Assembly: GCF_001605885.1 (NCBI RefSeq)
Contig: NZ_LRPE01000039.1
Coordinates: forward strand, 372,001 to 436,000
Length of the DNA: 64,000 nt
Reading direction: 5' to 3'
Source of the DNA: Acinetobacter lactucae
GTDB lineage: Bacteria > Pseudomonadota > Gammaproteobacteria > Pseudomonadales > Moraxellaceae
Shown: positions 19,774 to 28,957 of the stretch, in pieces
Layout of the letters: the number at the start of each line of letters is the position of its first letter
How positions within the stretch are numbered: position 1 is the first letter of the stretch
Position numbers and translations under genes: made by a program
Notes under the pieces: model-generated
Told to the model about the DNA's origin: nothing
The model's database searches: none
What the model saw: only the letters and a program-made list of their open reading frames with translations

Positions 19774-20259
19774 TTAACGACCAGTTTTCTCTTTAATGAA
19801 AGCACGTGCCTGACGGACTTTATCTTTTACTGGTTTTGGTAATTTAGGTGGAATGAGCTTAGCAACTTGGTTAAACCATACTAATAGGCTGAAGTCACCT
19901 TCCATTTTAATACTGCCTTCTTGCATACCCGTCATAAATGCTGTTGGGTCACCTTTGATCAAAGTTTTTACACCTTGCTCACTGTCTGCAAATTGCAAAA
20001 TAAAATCAGCCTTTTCAGGCGCACCTGCAACTGTATCAATCTGACCATTATTAATAATGATCTGACGTGCAACACCTAAATCTGTACCGATCTGAATACG
20101 GAAAGCGCGGTCATGAATCAGTTCAATAAACTTAGGGCTAGTACGCGCCAACTGCTTCATACGCAGCACTAAACCTGCTACCAATAAATCTAACGGGTCT
20201 GTACTGACATCAACGAGAGGTAACTTGACTACAGGTATAGAAGAAAGTTTCATGAACAT
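19774..20259 (-). CDS. SCP2 sterol-carrier domain protein
   Basis: 161 residues. After a short leader the protein shows an SCP2-like lipid-binding fold: FRIQIGTDLGVARQIIINNG, ADFILQFADSEQGVKTLIKGDPTAF and MEGDFSLLVWF. Single-domain SCP2 proteins in Gammaproteobacteria include UbiT and UbiJ, the ubiquinone accessory factors; the sequence here is compatible with a UbiT-like role but cannot be assigned on sequence alone. It ends at the bidirectional terminator shared with dtd. The start may be ATG 20259 or 20253. Confidence 0.75.
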   Translation of the reverse strand: MFMKLSSIPVVKLPLVDVSTDPLDLLVAGLVLRMKQLARTSPKFIELIHDRAFRIQIGTDLGVARQIIINNGQIDTVAGAPEKADFILQFADSEQGVKTLIKGDPTAFMTGMQEGSIKMEGDFSLLVWFNQVAKLIPPKLPKPVKDKVRQARAFIKEKTGR

Positions 20260-20458
20260 TCACGCCTATTGTATTTTTATGAAAACTTTAGAGCAAAACT
20301 TAGCAAGGACATACCATTGCCTGTGTTTTATGCATCAATTGATAATTTTTTAGCTGGCAACGCAATCTAGATGAAACGTCAACAGACCCATCTATCGTAG
20401 CATAACTGGCTATTTTTTAATAAATGCTTTGTATAATAAAAATCACGTTTCGTAAATG

Positions 20459-20486
20459 AAAAAGGCATGCTGTGCATACCTTTTTA
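20459..20486 (-). terminator. Possible terminator of the small membrane protein gene
   Basis: AAAAAGG and ATGC pair with GCAT and CCTTTTT around a short loop, with one mismatch, about 20 bases beyond the stop of the minus-strand gene. Confidence 0.6.
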
Positions 20487-20505
20487 CCGTTAGATAACAA
20501 TTTAA

Positions 20506-20841
20506 TTATCGGCTAGAACATTGCTGCTGATCATCTTCATATACTGGCGTGTGTTCTATATATTGGCGATTTGCCAAAGCCTTTTGTGCTTGTTTATCCT
20601 CACGTAACAAAATAAATGTAACCATTACCATCGCTAGACTTAGTGCAGTTAAATAACTATATGTGACTGGCATTTCAAAAGTGACTTGAACTCCAAAACG
20701 GACCACTTCCAATAGCCCCCAAAAGAACATCCCTGCAAGCATAAAACCAAGCCAACGACGGTAAGGAGAAAAGAAAACAGCAACAAGCGCGACAGCAATT
20801 AAGCTGAATCCGGCGATAGCGGCAAAATTCGCTGTTACCAT
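20506..20841 (-). CDS. Small inner-membrane protein, three hydrophobic segments
   Basis: 111 residues. Hydrophobic segments at about 6-24, 30-46 and 55-76, then a charged Gln-rich C-terminal tail ending near YEDDQQQCSSR. The start ATG 20841 is fixed by GGAGG five bases upstream; an in-frame ATG at 20877 has none. I do not recognise a family. It stands alone between serB and the SCP2 gene on the minus strand. Confidence 0.75.
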   Translation of the reverse strand: MVTANFAAIAGFSLIAVALVAVFFSPYRRWLGFMLAGMFFWGLLEVVRFGVQVTFEMPVTYSYLTALSLAMVMVTFILLREDKQAQKALANRQYIEHTPVYEDDQQQCSSR

Positions 20842-20992
20842 AGAAACCTCCGTCTTAATGAAAACGTCTAAAAACATTCGGTCTTAAATACCCGACCTCA
20901 TTCCAAAAACAACTTTAATTCATGATTTGTGTTGAAGCTTACGATGCATTATGTATGTTTTTTTTTAGAAAAAAAGACCCGTTTTTTCTCTA

Positions 20993-21011
20993 TGCGACAT
21001 ACTTTGTCGCA
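20993..21011. repeat. Perfect inverted repeat TGCGACA-N5-TGTCGCA
   Basis: Seven-base arms at 20993-20999 and 21005-21011 around TACTT, about 150 bases upstream of the small membrane protein. It could be an operator; the T-rich stretch before it makes a terminator in the minus direction less likely. Confidence 0.55.
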
Positions 21012-21203
21012 ACATTCTTTTGTCATTACATTTTTGTAAAATTCAAAAAGATCGATTCCCTATATGGCATCAATTCTGGCGTGTCATTACAATAAAATAT
21101 GATGTTTTTAAGGGCCAAAATAAGTTTTTTTCAGATTTTTTTATTGCCTTTTTTCTGTGCAAAATTTTGACATAACTTGCTTGTTTTTATGACTATTCTG
21201 CAT

Positions 21204-21232
21204 AAAAAAAGCGCTACTCTGAAGTAGCGCTT
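21204..21232 (-). terminator. serB terminator
   Basis: AAGCGCTAC (21209-21217) pairs with GTAGCGCTT (21224-21232) around a 6-base loop; the A-run at 21204-21210 becomes a U-run on the minus strand. Confidence 0.9.
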
Positions 21233-21250
21233 AAAGCTTATCCATATAGG

Positions 21251-22474
21251 TTAAGCACGATTTAAATCTTTATCATGCATACCGAGTAAATACAGCACAC
21301 CGTCTAAACCAACACTTGAAATCGCCTGATTTGCGTTTTGGCGTACTAATGGTTTTGCACGATATGCAACTCCTAGACCTGCAATCGCAAGCATTGGTAA
21401 ATCGTTTGCGCCATCGCCTACTGCCATCGCTTGCTCTAGAGAAATCCCCATTTTATTTGCAAGCTCGCGTAGTAACTCAGCTTTACGGGCACCGTCTACA
21501 ATCGCACCTTTCACTTCACCTGTCACGAAACCATCTTGCACATCTAAGATGTTGGCATGAACTTCATCAATACCCAGTTTGCCTTGTAAATATTCAGCAA
21601 AATACTGGAATCCACCCGATAAAATTGCCGTTTTATACCCCAGTGCTTTTAAAGTCGAGATAAGGCGTTCTGCACCTTCGGTAATGGTTAAACGCTCTGC
21701 AATTTTAGGTAAAACAGCAGCATCAAGCCCTTTTAATAATGCAACACGTGCACGGAAGCTTTGCTGAAAATCAAGCTCACCTTGCATCGCTCTTTCAGTA
21801 ATTTCAGCAACTTGTGCGCCTACCCCTGCTTCAATCGCCAACTCATCAATCACTTCTTGTTCAATTAAGGTTGAGTCCATATCGAAACACACTAAACGGC
21901 GATTGCGTCGATACGCATTGTCTTCTTGAACAGCAACATCAATATTTAATTCGCTTGAAAGAAGTAAACATGCTGCACGCATGGCTTGTGCATCTAAAGT
22001 TGGGCCGCTACTTAAACCAAACTGTACACAAGCACGACGCGGGAATGCGCTATCCTTTTCAAAGTCTACACGACCCGATAAACGCGTTACTGTTTCAATG
22101 TTAAAGCCTTGGCTAGACACAATTTGTGTAACCGCTTGTAAATGTGCAGCCGTGAGTTCTGGGGCTAAAGCCGTGACGATATAACGAGTCCGGCCCCCTT
22201 CACTAACCCATTGTTCGTATTCTGCGCCCGTGATTGGTTTAAAGCGCACTGTTAAGCCAATATCATGTGCTAAAATCAGAATCTCTTTCATTGCCAATGC
22301 GGTTGCAGTTTCATTATCGGAAGCGACCACAATGCCTAATGTAAGTTGATTATGAATAACAGCCTGACCTACATCCAGTATTTGCAATGAATGTACGGAT
22401 AGTACTTGCATTAATCGGGTAAACTGGTTTGGTTGGTCCGGTCCTAAAAAGGATATAAGAATGATTTCTCGCAT
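21251..22474 (-). CDS. serB: Phosphoserine phosphatase SerB
   Basis: Last step of serine synthesis: dephosphorylation of O-phosphoserine. 407 residues, longer than E. coli SerB because of an N-terminal pair of ACT-like regulatory domains (about 1-180), as in Pseudomonas and mycobacterial SerB. The HAD catalytic domain has nucleophile Asp198 and acid Asp200 in CFDMDSTLIEQE, the SGGFQYF motif and GDGANDLPML around 355-364. It is divergent from an Smp-like gene, the arrangement known from E. coli serB-smp (ytjB). Confidence 0.95.
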   Translation of the reverse strand: MREIILISFLGPDQPNQFTRLMQVLSVHSLQILDVGQAVIHNQLTLGIVVASDNETATALAMKEILILAHDIGLTVRFKPITGAEYEQWVSEGGRTRYIVTALAPELTAAHLQAVTQIVSSQGFNIETVTRLSGRVDFEKDSAFPRRACVQFGLSSGPTLDAQAMRAACLLLSSELNIDVAVQEDNAYRRNRRLVCFDMDSTLIEQEVIDELAIEAGVGAQVAEITERAMQGELDFQQSFRARVALLKGLDAAVLPKIAERLTITEGAERLISTLKALGYKTAILSGGFQYFAEYLQGKLGIDEVHANILDVQDGFVTGEVKGAIVDGARKAELLRELANKMGISLEQAMAVGDGANDLPMLAIAGLGVAYRAKPLVRQNANQAISSVGLDGVLYLLGMHDKDLNRA

Positions 22475-22540
22475 GAATTGACTCTAGTCTGAGTGACAAC
22501 TATTGTAAGAATCATAATCGAATTTCAATATAATTGCCTT

Positions 22541-22545
22541 GGAAG
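22541..22545 (+). promoter_or_regulatory. Ribosome binding site that decides the TTG start of the Smp-like gene
   Basis: GGAAG ends six bases before TTG 22552. The earlier in-frame TTG at 22534 lies upstream of this site and has none of its own. Confidence 0.55.
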
Positions 22546-22551
22546 TTTAAC

Positions 22552-23841
22552 TTGATTGCGCCTAGACAAGGGCTATTTGCTAGCCTACTGATCGTTAGTT
22601 TTGCATTGCATACCTTTTTATTGGTCATTGCAACGACACACCAGCTTAATGAAAACCGTGCGAGTCAAGGTCAGCTCATGACCAGCCAGCTCGTTGCAGA
22701 CAGCTTATCTGAGCTTGAACCTGCCAATACGGTGTCTTTAGCTCTGATTGCCAATCGCTATGCGACCAATCCAAGCGTTGCGTCTATTCGCATTCTTGAT
22801 GCTAACAAACAGGTTCTAGCAACGAGCGGAATTTCAAAAACCCGCCAAGGCGAGATTTTTGCTCGTGATGCCCTTCAAAATGAAAAGAAAGTGGGTTCTA
22901 TCGAGGTTACGCTGATTCAGCCAAGTATTGGAGAAATTCTTCGTACTCAATGGCTTGCAATTTTAGCTTCTCTGTTTTTGCATGTTTTATTATGGCTTGC
23001 CTATCGCGCGATTGCTCGTCCAACCCGTAGCGAATATTTGGCACGCATTAATGAAGAAAACCGCTTGAAGCATGAAATTCAGCAGTTAACTCAAGCATTG
23101 GCTTTAGAAAAACAAAATACGGTGACATTGGTTGCACAAGCTCAGCAACAAGCTAAAGCTAAACCAGCAGTCCGCCAACAAACTGAGAAAACTTCAGATT
23201 CAACTGATCAACATACTCTGGCACTTAATATCCAGTTCTATGACCCTAAACAGTTATTAAGCAGCGTTAACCAGTCGGTTTCTGTACCGTACTTTAAACT
23301 CTGTCAGCTCTTTTTAAACAAGAGTATTGAGCTGTGCGTTAAGCATTACCAATTAAAGCTAACCGATATTGAAGTGGTAGATGAGTTTAATGCCGACGGT
23401 GCAACACTTGCGATTTCAACTTCGCATGCCCACGCTGTAGAGTGTCTGCTCATGATTGGAACAGTCTTCCAACTACTTTCAGACGTTTTATATAAACGTT
23501 ACCGTGAAGATAAACGCTTTGCGCTGCAAACTCGTAGTGCAACGTGTAATGCTGTAGAAGCGATGCAAATTGATGCAAAAGAAGCTGCTCAACGTTTAGC
23601 GCAGCATCTTCATGCGAAAGAGTCGGCTTTATATCTTGAGAATGATCAGCTCAAAGCAATTCAAGACAGTTATCAACTTGTTGCTATGCCAAACCCAAGC
23701 AATGTGATGACACGTCATGCATTTATGATTAATGGCATGAATGCAGAATGTGCTGAACTTGCTCAAAATATCCGGACTGAAATTTTAATGGGAAAAAAAT
23801 CAATCCCACAAAATGATAGTCCAAGTAGTGCAGCTTCATAA
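22552..23841 (+). CDS. Smp/AhpA (YtjB)-like two-helix membrane protein
   Basis: About 429 residues. A hydrophobic segment near the N-terminus (about 8-27) and another near 144-160 enclose a periplasmic domain of about 115 residues (LADNKQVLATSG-type segment). A cytoplasmic coiled-coil of Gln/Ala-rich repeats (about 175-220) and a C-terminal domain follow. The topology and the divergent position beside serB match E. coli Smp/YtjB, called AhpA in some annotations; the cytoplasmic part is much longer than in E. coli. Start TTG 22552 is preferred on its GGAAG site. The function of the family is not settled. Confidence 0.7.
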   Translation: MIAPRQGLFASLLIVSFALHTFLLVIATTHQLNENRASQGQLMTSQLVADSLSELEPANTVSLALIANRYATNPSVASIRILDANKQVLATSGISKTRQGEIFARDALQNEKKVGSIEVTLIQPSIGEILRTQWLAILASLFLHVLLWLAYRAIARPTRSEYLARINEENRLKHEIQQLTQALALEKQNTVTLVAQAQQQAKAKPAVRQQTEKTSDSTDQHTLALNIQFYDPKQLLSSVNQSVSVPYFKLCQLFLNKSIELCVKHYQLKLTDIEVVDEFNADGATLAISTSHAHAVECLLMIGTVFQLLSDVLYKRYREDKRFALQTRSATCNAVEAMQIDAKEAAQRLAQHLHAKESALYLENDQLKAIQDSYQLVAMPNPSNVMTRHAFMINGMNAECAELAQNIRTEILMGKKSIPQNDSPSSAAS

Positions 23842-23861
23842 AAAGTAACTACGCGCATCAT

Positions 23862-23888
23862 AACCTAGCCTTTTGGCTAGGTTTTTTT
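23862..23888 (+). terminator. Terminator after the Smp-like gene
   Basis: AACCTAGCC (23862-23870) pairs with GGCTAGGTT (23875-23883) around TTTT, followed by a run of T. Confidence 0.92.
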
Positions 23889-24080
23889 ATTTAGATTCAT
23901 AGCTTTTCTTTAAAATCACTCCATTTTTTTATGATTTATTTGTATAAATAAATCTCGATCTATTCTTTGGATTCATAAATTTGGATAAATCAGAATCATA
24001 GGCAAAATTATCTAAACAGCGTAAACTATGCAAAATTTATTAAATAGAAATTGTCTTACGACAAAAAAAGGTGAAAGCGA

Positions 24081-25202
24081 ATGCCGCTGAGTCGTGTTGA
24101 AGATCTTGTCGCCGATATTCGTGCAGGCAAAATGGTTATCTTGATGGATGACGAAGATCGCGAAAATGAAGGTGATCTTGTCATTGCAGCAACGCATGTT
24201 CGTCCTGAAGATATTAACTTCATGATTACCCATGCACGTGGTCTAGTTTGCCTAACGCTTAGCCGTGAGCGCTGTAAACAGTTAAACCTTCCGTTGATGG
24301 TTGACCAAAACGGTGCTCAGCACAGTACAAACTTTACCTTATCAATCGAAGCCGCTGAAGGTATTACAACGGGTATTTCAGCAGCAGAACGTGCACATAC
24401 AATTCAAGCTGCTGTTGCAGCGCATGCTAAACCAACTGATATTGTACAGCCGGGCCATATTTTCCCATTAATGGCACAACCAGGCGGTGTTTTACATCGT
24501 GCAGGCCATACCGAAGCAGGTTGTGATTTAGCACGTTTAGCAGGTCTGGAACCAGCTTCTGTCATTTGTGAAATCATTAATGAAGATGGCACAATGGCAC
24601 GCCGTGCAGATTTAGAAATTTTTGCTGAGAAGCATGGCTTAAAAATTGGTACAATTGCGGACTTGATTCACTACCGCATGACCAATGAGCAAACGGTTGA
24701 ACGTCTGGATCAAAAAACCATTCAAACAGAATATGGTTCATTTGAACTTTATCGTTATCGTGAGATTGGTAACCCGGACATTCATTTGGCTTTAGTCAAA
24801 GGCGAGCCAAAAGAAGGTGTTACAACAGTACGTGTACATGGTTTTAGTCCAATTCGCGATTTGCTTAAGCTCAATAAAGCTGATGGTGAACCAGCGTGGA
24901 ATTTAGACCGTGCACTACAGACGATTGCAGCGAGTGATCGCGGTGTTTTAGTCTGGATCGGACAAGATCATTTGCAAGACTTGGGACCAGCGTTGGATGA
25001 TTTAAATAAGCCAAAACCGGTGAAATCCAATGCAGCACTTTCACATCAATATCAAACCATTGGTGTCGGTGCTCAAATTTTGCGTGATTTAGGTGTTGAA
25101 AAAATGAAGCTTCTTAGCTCACCATTACGTTTCAATGCTTTATCTGGCTTTAATTTAGAAGTAGTGGAATATGTCACTGCTGATCAAATCACAACGAAAT
25201 AA
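24081..25202 (+). CDS. ribB: 3,4-dihydroxy-2-butanone 4-phosphate synthase with a degenerate RibA domain
   Basis: N-terminal residues 1-200 are a complete RibB domain that converts ribulose 5-phosphate to dihydroxybutanone phosphate: [12 protein letters not shown] (about 24-35), [12 protein letters not shown]-type, [13 protein letters not shown] and [13 protein letters not shown]. The C-terminal part (about 205-373) has the overall size of GTP cyclohydrolase II, but shows no cysteine and lacks the zinc motif (GD..S.RCDCG) and the RQEGRGIG loop, so it should not hydrolyse GTP. Such RibBX proteins occur in other bacteria. It heads the ribH-nusB-thiL-pgpA operon. No FMN riboswitch is seen upstream. 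Confidence 0.92.
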   Translation: MPLSRVEDLVADIRAGKMVILMDDEDRENEGDLVIAATHVRPEDINFMITHARGLVCLTLSRERCKQLNLPLMVDQNGAQHSTNFTLSIEAAEGITTGISAAERAHTIQAAVAAHAKPTDIVQPGHIFPLMAQPGGVLHRAGHTEAGCDLARLAGLEPASVICEIINEDGTMARRADLEIFAEKHGLKIGTIADLIHYRMTNEQTVERLDQKTIQTEYGSFELYRYREIGNPDIHLALVKGEPKEGVTTVRVHGFSPIRDLLKLNKADGEPAWNLDRALQTIAASDRGVLVWIGQDHLQDLGPALDDLNKPKPVKSNAALSHQYQTIGVGAQILRDLGVEKMKLLSSPLRFNALSGFNLEVVEYVTADQITTK

Positions 25203-25213
25203 TCGAGGTTGCT

Positions 25214-25684
25214 ATGGCAATTCGCCGTATTGAAGGTTTATTACATCTCGCAAGCGAAGGTCGTTATGCGATTTTAGTGGGTCGTTTCAACAGCTTTGTT
25301 GTTGAACACTTATTGGATGGTGCAATCGACACATTAAAACGTCATGGTGTAAATGAAGATAACATTACTGTTATTCATGCTCCTGGCGCATGGGAACTCC
25401 CGATTGTTGCTAAAAAATTAGCTACATCAAACCAGTTTGATGCAATCATCGCACTTGGCGCAGTGATTCGTGGTAGCACACCACACTTTGACTTCGTTGC
25501 TGGTGAGTGTGCAAAAGGTTTAGGTGTAGTGGCGTTAGAAAGCAGCTTGCCTGTCATCAATGGTGTATTAACTACTGATAGCATCGAGCAAGCCATCGAA
25601 CGTTCAGGTACAAAAGCAGGAAACAAAGGTAGCGAAGCTGCATTGACTGCTATTGAAATGGTTAATTTATTAAAGGCAATTTAA
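25214..25684 (+). CDS. ribH: 6,7-dimethyl-8-ribityllumazine synthase
   Basis: 156 residues. Condenses 5-amino-6-ribitylaminouracil with dihydroxybutanone phosphate, the product of the ribB gene just upstream, to lumazine. Family motifs: [49 protein letters not shown] with the catalytic His, and [24 protein letters not shown]. It starts 11 bases after ribB and ends three bases before nusB, so it belongs to the operon. RibA, RibD and RibE are not in this window. Confidence 0.96.
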   Translation: MAIRRIEGLLHLASEGRYAILVGRFNSFVVEHLLDGAIDTLKRHGVNEDNITVIHAPGAWELPIVAKKLATSNQFDAIIALGAVIRGSTPHFDFVAGECAKGLGVVALESSLPVINGVLTTDSIEQAIERSGTKAGNKGSEAALTAIEMVNLLKAI

Positions 25685-25687
25685 AGC

Positions 25688-26137
25688 ATGTCTCAAACAC
25701 TGCAAGCCGCTTATGCAGCAAAACGTAAAGCACGTCGTTTTGCTGTACAAGGTATTTATGAGTGGCAAATGAGTCACAACCCTGTACATGAAATCGAAGC
25801 ACGCACCCGTGCTGAAAATGCAATGCACAAGGTAGACTTAAACTACTATCACGAACTGCTCACACAAGTGATTGCACAGCACGAAGATCTTGATGCATTA
25901 CTCATTCCGGTACTTGACCGTGAACTTAGTGCACTTGATGGTGTAGAGCTAGCAACATTACGCTTAGGTGCTTATGAGTTACGTGATCATTTAGAAGTAC
26001 CATATCGAGTAGTTCTAGATGAAGCTATTGAACTCGCTAAACACTTTGGTGGAGCAGATAGCCATAAATACATTAATGGCGTTCTAGATCGTTTAAGTTC
26101 AACACTACGTAGTGCTGAAAAACAACAAGCAAACTAA
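25688..26137 (+). CDS. nusB: Transcription antitermination factor NusB
   Basis: 149 residues, all-helical RNA-binding protein that with NusE (S10) binds boxA in rRNA leaders. [17 protein letters not shown] near the N-terminus, [19 protein letters not shown] near 75-95 and the C-terminal [21 protein letters not shown] are family hallmarks. Its coupling to ribH, with three bases between, is the widespread ribH-nusB linkage, and thiL follows 16 bases downstream. Confidence 0.97.
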   Translation: MSQTLQAAYAAKRKARRFAVQGIYEWQMSHNPVHEIEARTRAENAMHKVDLNYYHELLTQVIAQHEDLDALLIPVLDRELSALDGVELATLRLGAYELRDHLEVPYRVVLDEAIELAKHFGGADSHKYINGVLDRLSSTLRSAEKQQAN

Positions 26138-26153
26138 CAGGTTTGAAGTTGAT

Positions 26154-27071
26154 ATGGCTGAGTTTTCTATTATTGACCAGTACTTTAACAGACAATCTTA
26201 TACGGATGTCACCTTAGGTATTGGAGATGACTCAGCCTTAATTACCCCTCCCGCAAACCAACAATTGGTGATCTGTGCAGATACACTTGTTGCTGGACGT
26301 CATTTCCCTCTCGATACTTCTGCCCATGCAATTGGCTGGAAAAGCGTAGCTGTCAATCTTTCAGATATTGCAGCAATGGGGGCAAAACCGCATAGTATTT
26401 TACTGGCGTTAAGTCTTCCTACAATTGATCATGAATGGCTTGAAGGATTCAGTCAGGGAATTTATGACTGCTGTAATCAATTTGGGGTTGCTCTTATTGG
26501 CGGAGATACGACCCAAGGTCCTCATCTCACCATTACCGTCACAGCCATGGGCTGGGTTGAAACCGGACAAGCTGTGTTACGTTCCGGTGCCAAAGTCGGT
26601 GACTATGTTTGTGTGAGCGGTCAAGTGGGTGATGCCGCGTATGGTTTACAGCATCTAGGTCATCCATTACAAAAGAGACTGGACTACCCAACACCACGTT
26701 GTCAGCTTGGACAACAGTTGAAGGGATTAGCTTCTAGTATGATTGATATTTCTGATGGATTAGCCCAAGATTTAGGCCATATTTTAAAAGCCTCGCACGT
26801 CGGCGCCCGATTACTTTTAGAAAAGTTACCGATTGATTCAACACTACAAGAACTACCAGAACAACAGCGCTGGCAATATGCGCTCGCTGGTGGCGATGAC
26901 TACGAATTATGTTTTACAATAACACCGCAAAATTACGAAAAACTTTTGCAAAAACAACTAGACATTAAGATTACAATGATCGGAGAGATCGTTGAGCAAA
27001 CACAACTAACTTTTGAGCATTTGGGTTCAGATTACCCATTGCAAATTCATGGATACCAACACTTTGCATAA
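26154..27071 (+). CDS. thiL: Thiamine-monophosphate kinase
   Basis: 305 residues. Phosphorylates thiamine monophosphate to the active diphosphate. Motifs: FSIIDQYF at the N-terminus, GIGDDSALI (about 22-30), CADTLVAGRHF, KSVAVNLSDIAAMGAKP and GGDTTQGP, ending with DISDGLAQDLGHI and AGGDDYELCFT. ATG 26154 is used; a longer frame from 26112 would overlap nusB and gives a non-conserved leader. Its end overlaps the pgpA start by 23 bases, which suggests translational coupling. Confidence 0.95.
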   Translation: MAEFSIIDQYFNRQSYTDVTLGIGDDSALITPPANQQLVICADTLVAGRHFPLDTSAHAIGWKSVAVNLSDIAAMGAKPHSILLALSLPTIDHEWLEGFSQGIYDCCNQFGVALIGGDTTQGPHLTITVTAMGWVETGQAVLRSGAKVGDYVCVSGQVGDAAYGLQHLGHPLQKRLDYPTPRCQLGQQLKGLASSMIDISDGLAQDLGHILKASHVGARLLLEKLPIDSTLQELPEQQRWQYALAGGDDYELCFTITPQNYEKLLQKQLDIKITMIGEIVEQTQLTFEHLGSDYPLQIHGYQHFA

Positions 27072-27564
27072 GCCACCGATTCATTTTAAGGACATGTCTT
27101 GGTTCAACCGCTGCATCGTTTTCTGTGGAGTTGGTTTCGGATCTGGTCTCGCACCTAAAGCTCCCGGTACTTTTGGCTCTGCCTTTGCCCTACTCTTCGT
27201 TCCAATCTGGTTATCGCTTGGCTTTAACTTAAGCTTGATCGCAATCCTCATCATGTCATTGGTGGGGATTTATATTTGTGGTCAAACCGCAAAAGTTATA
27301 GACGTACACGATGATGGTCGAATTGTGTGGGACGAATTTGCAGGTCAATCTATTACCTTTCTTCCTCTGCTTTATTTACAACAAATGAATTGGATGTGGG
27401 TGATTGGGGGATTTATATTATTTCGGATTTTCGATGTTTGGAAACCTTGGCCTATACGCGTTATTGATCGTCAAGTGCATGGTGGTTTTGGTATTATGCT
27501 TGACGATATTATTGCCGGTGTATGGGCTGCTCTTTGTACACTAATTATTATCCATTTGAGTTAA
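27049..27564 (+). CDS. pgpA: Phosphatidylglycerophosphatase A
   Basis: About 172 residues, inner-membrane enzyme removing the phosphate from phosphatidylglycerophosphate to make phosphatidylglycerol. [12 protein letters not shown] near residue 33, the acidic [13 protein letters not shown] (about 88-100) and [13 protein letters not shown]...DDIIAGV near the C-terminus are PgpA signatures. Three to four hydrophobic segments are visible. The start ATG 27049 overlaps the 3' end of thiL by 23 bases, as in other proteobacterial thiL-pgpA pairs. Confidence 0.93.
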   Translation: MDTNTLHKPPIHFKDMSWFNRCIVFCGVGFGSGLAPKAPGTFGSAFALLFVPIWLSLGFNLSLIAILIMSLVGIYICGQTAKVIDVHDDGRIVWDEFAGQSITFLPLLYLQQMNWMWVIGGFILFRIFDVWKPWPIRVIDRQVHGGFGIMLDDIIAGVWAALCTLIIIHLS

Positions 27565-27580
27565 ATCATTAGAGTTATTC

Positions 27581-28945
27581 ATGTCAACTACCGTCATTAT
27601 TCTTGCTGCAGGCAAAGGAACGCGTATGCGTTCTCAGCTTCCTAAAGTACTACAACCTTTAGCGGGTCGCCCACTTTTAGGACATGTCATTCAAACAGCA
27701 AAAAAAATACACGCAGAAAATATTATTACGATTTATGGACATGGTGGTGACCACGTCAAACAAACTTTTGCACAAGAAAAGATTCAATGGGTTGAACAAG
27801 CAGAACAATTAGGTACAGGTCATGCAGTACAAATGACCTTACCAGTACTTCCTAAAGACGGTATTTCATTAATTCTTTATGGTGATGTACCTTTAGTACG
27901 TCAAACAACGCTAGAGCAACTTGTTGAAGTGTCAAGTAAAACAGGCATTGGCATGATTACTTTACATGTCGACAACCCAACAGGTTATGGTCGTATTGTT
28001 CGTCAAGAAGGTAAGATTCAAGCGATTGTTGAACATAAAGACGCAACTGAAGCTCAGCGCCAGATTCAAGAAATCAACACAGGTATTTACTGTGTTAGCA
28101 ACGCAAAACTTCATGAGTGGTTGCCTAAACTTTCAAATGAAAATGCGCAAGGCGAATATTATCTAACTGATATCGTAGCAATGGCTGTTGCAGATGGGCT
28201 AGAAATCGCCTCTATTCAACCAGAACTCGCTTTTGAAGTTGAAGGCGTCAATGATCGTTTGCAACTTGCTGCACTTGAACGTGAGTTCCAGCAACAACAA
28301 GCTAAAGAGCTTATGCAACAAGGCGTAACTTTTGCCGACCCTGCACGCTTTGACTTACGCGGTACTGTAAAAGTTGGACATGACGTTCGTATTGACGTCA
28401 ATGTGATTATTGAAGGCGACTGCGAGCTTGGTGATTTTGTAGAAATCGGCGCTGGTTGTATTTTAAAGAACACCAAAATTGCAGCGGGCACTAAAGTTCA
28501 GGCCTATAGCGTTTTTGATGGTGCGGTTGTTGGTGAAAATGCTCAGATTGGACCATTTGCACGCTTACGCCCAGGTGCTAATTTGGCAAATGAAGTACAT
28601 ATTGGCAACTTTGTGGAAGTTAAAAACACAACAATTGGATTGGGTAGTAAAGCTAACCATTTCACCTATTTAGGTGATGCAGAAATCGGTGCTGAATCGA
28701 ATATTGGGGCAGGTACGATTACTTGTAATTATGACGGTGCAAATAAACACAAAACCACTATTGGCGATGCCGTTTTTATCGGTTCTAATAGCTCGCTGGT
28801 TGCTCCGGTGACCATTGGGAATGGCGCAACAGTTGGTGCGGGTTCTGTGATTACGAAAGATGTAGCCGAACAAAGTCTCTCCTTTGAACGTGCGCAACAA
28901 ATTTCAAAAGCAAATTATCAACGTCCCCAAAAGGTTAAAAAATAA
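27581..28945 (+). CDS. glmU: Bifunctional UDP-GlcNAc pyrophosphorylase / GlcN-1-P acetyltransferase
   Basis: 454 residues. The N-terminal half is a nucleotidyltransferase ([22 protein letters not shown] near residues 7-28); the C-terminal half is a left-handed beta-helix of hexapeptide repeats (from about 250), ending in the active-site region with [11 protein letters not shown]. Together they make UDP-GlcNAc for peptidoglycan and LPS. glmS follows by 12 bases, so both steps of amino-sugar synthesis are co-transcribed. Translation of this gene starts 16 bases after pgpA. Confidence 0.97.
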   Translation: MSTTVIILAAGKGTRMRSQLPKVLQPLAGRPLLGHVIQTAKKIHAENIITIYGHGGDHVKQTFAQEKIQWVEQAEQLGTGHAVQMTLPVLPKDGISLILYGDVPLVRQTTLEQLVEVSSKTGIGMITLHVDNPTGYGRIVRQEGKIQAIVEHKDATEAQRQIQEINTGIYCVSNAKLHEWLPKLSNENAQGEYYLTDIVAMAVADGLEIASIQPELAFEVEGVNDRLQLAALEREFQQQQAKELMQQGVTFADPARFDLRGTVKVGHDVRIDVNVIIEGDCELGDFVEIGAGCILKNTKIAAGTKVQAYSVFDGAVVGENAQIGPFARLRPGANLANEVHIGNFVEVKNTTIGLGSKANHFTYLGDAEIGAESNIGAGTITCNYDGANKHKTTIGDAVFIGSNSSLVAPVTIGNGATVGAGSVITKDVAEQSLSFERAQQISKANYQRPQKVKK

Positions 28946-28957
28946 GAGGATTGAAGT

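Larger units (their letters stand above)
20842..21250. other. Gene-free stretch between the small membrane protein gene and serB
   Basis: About 400 bases with long T-tracts. It holds the GGAGG site of the downstream gene, a 7-base inverted repeat at 20993-21011, and the serB terminator at 21204-21232. No open frame with coding character is visible. Confidence 0.65.

Noticed and set aside
23890..24080. FMN riboswitch before ribB
   Set aside because: The conserved FMN-aptamer sequence blocks are absent; the leader is AT-rich without the expected multi-stem junction.
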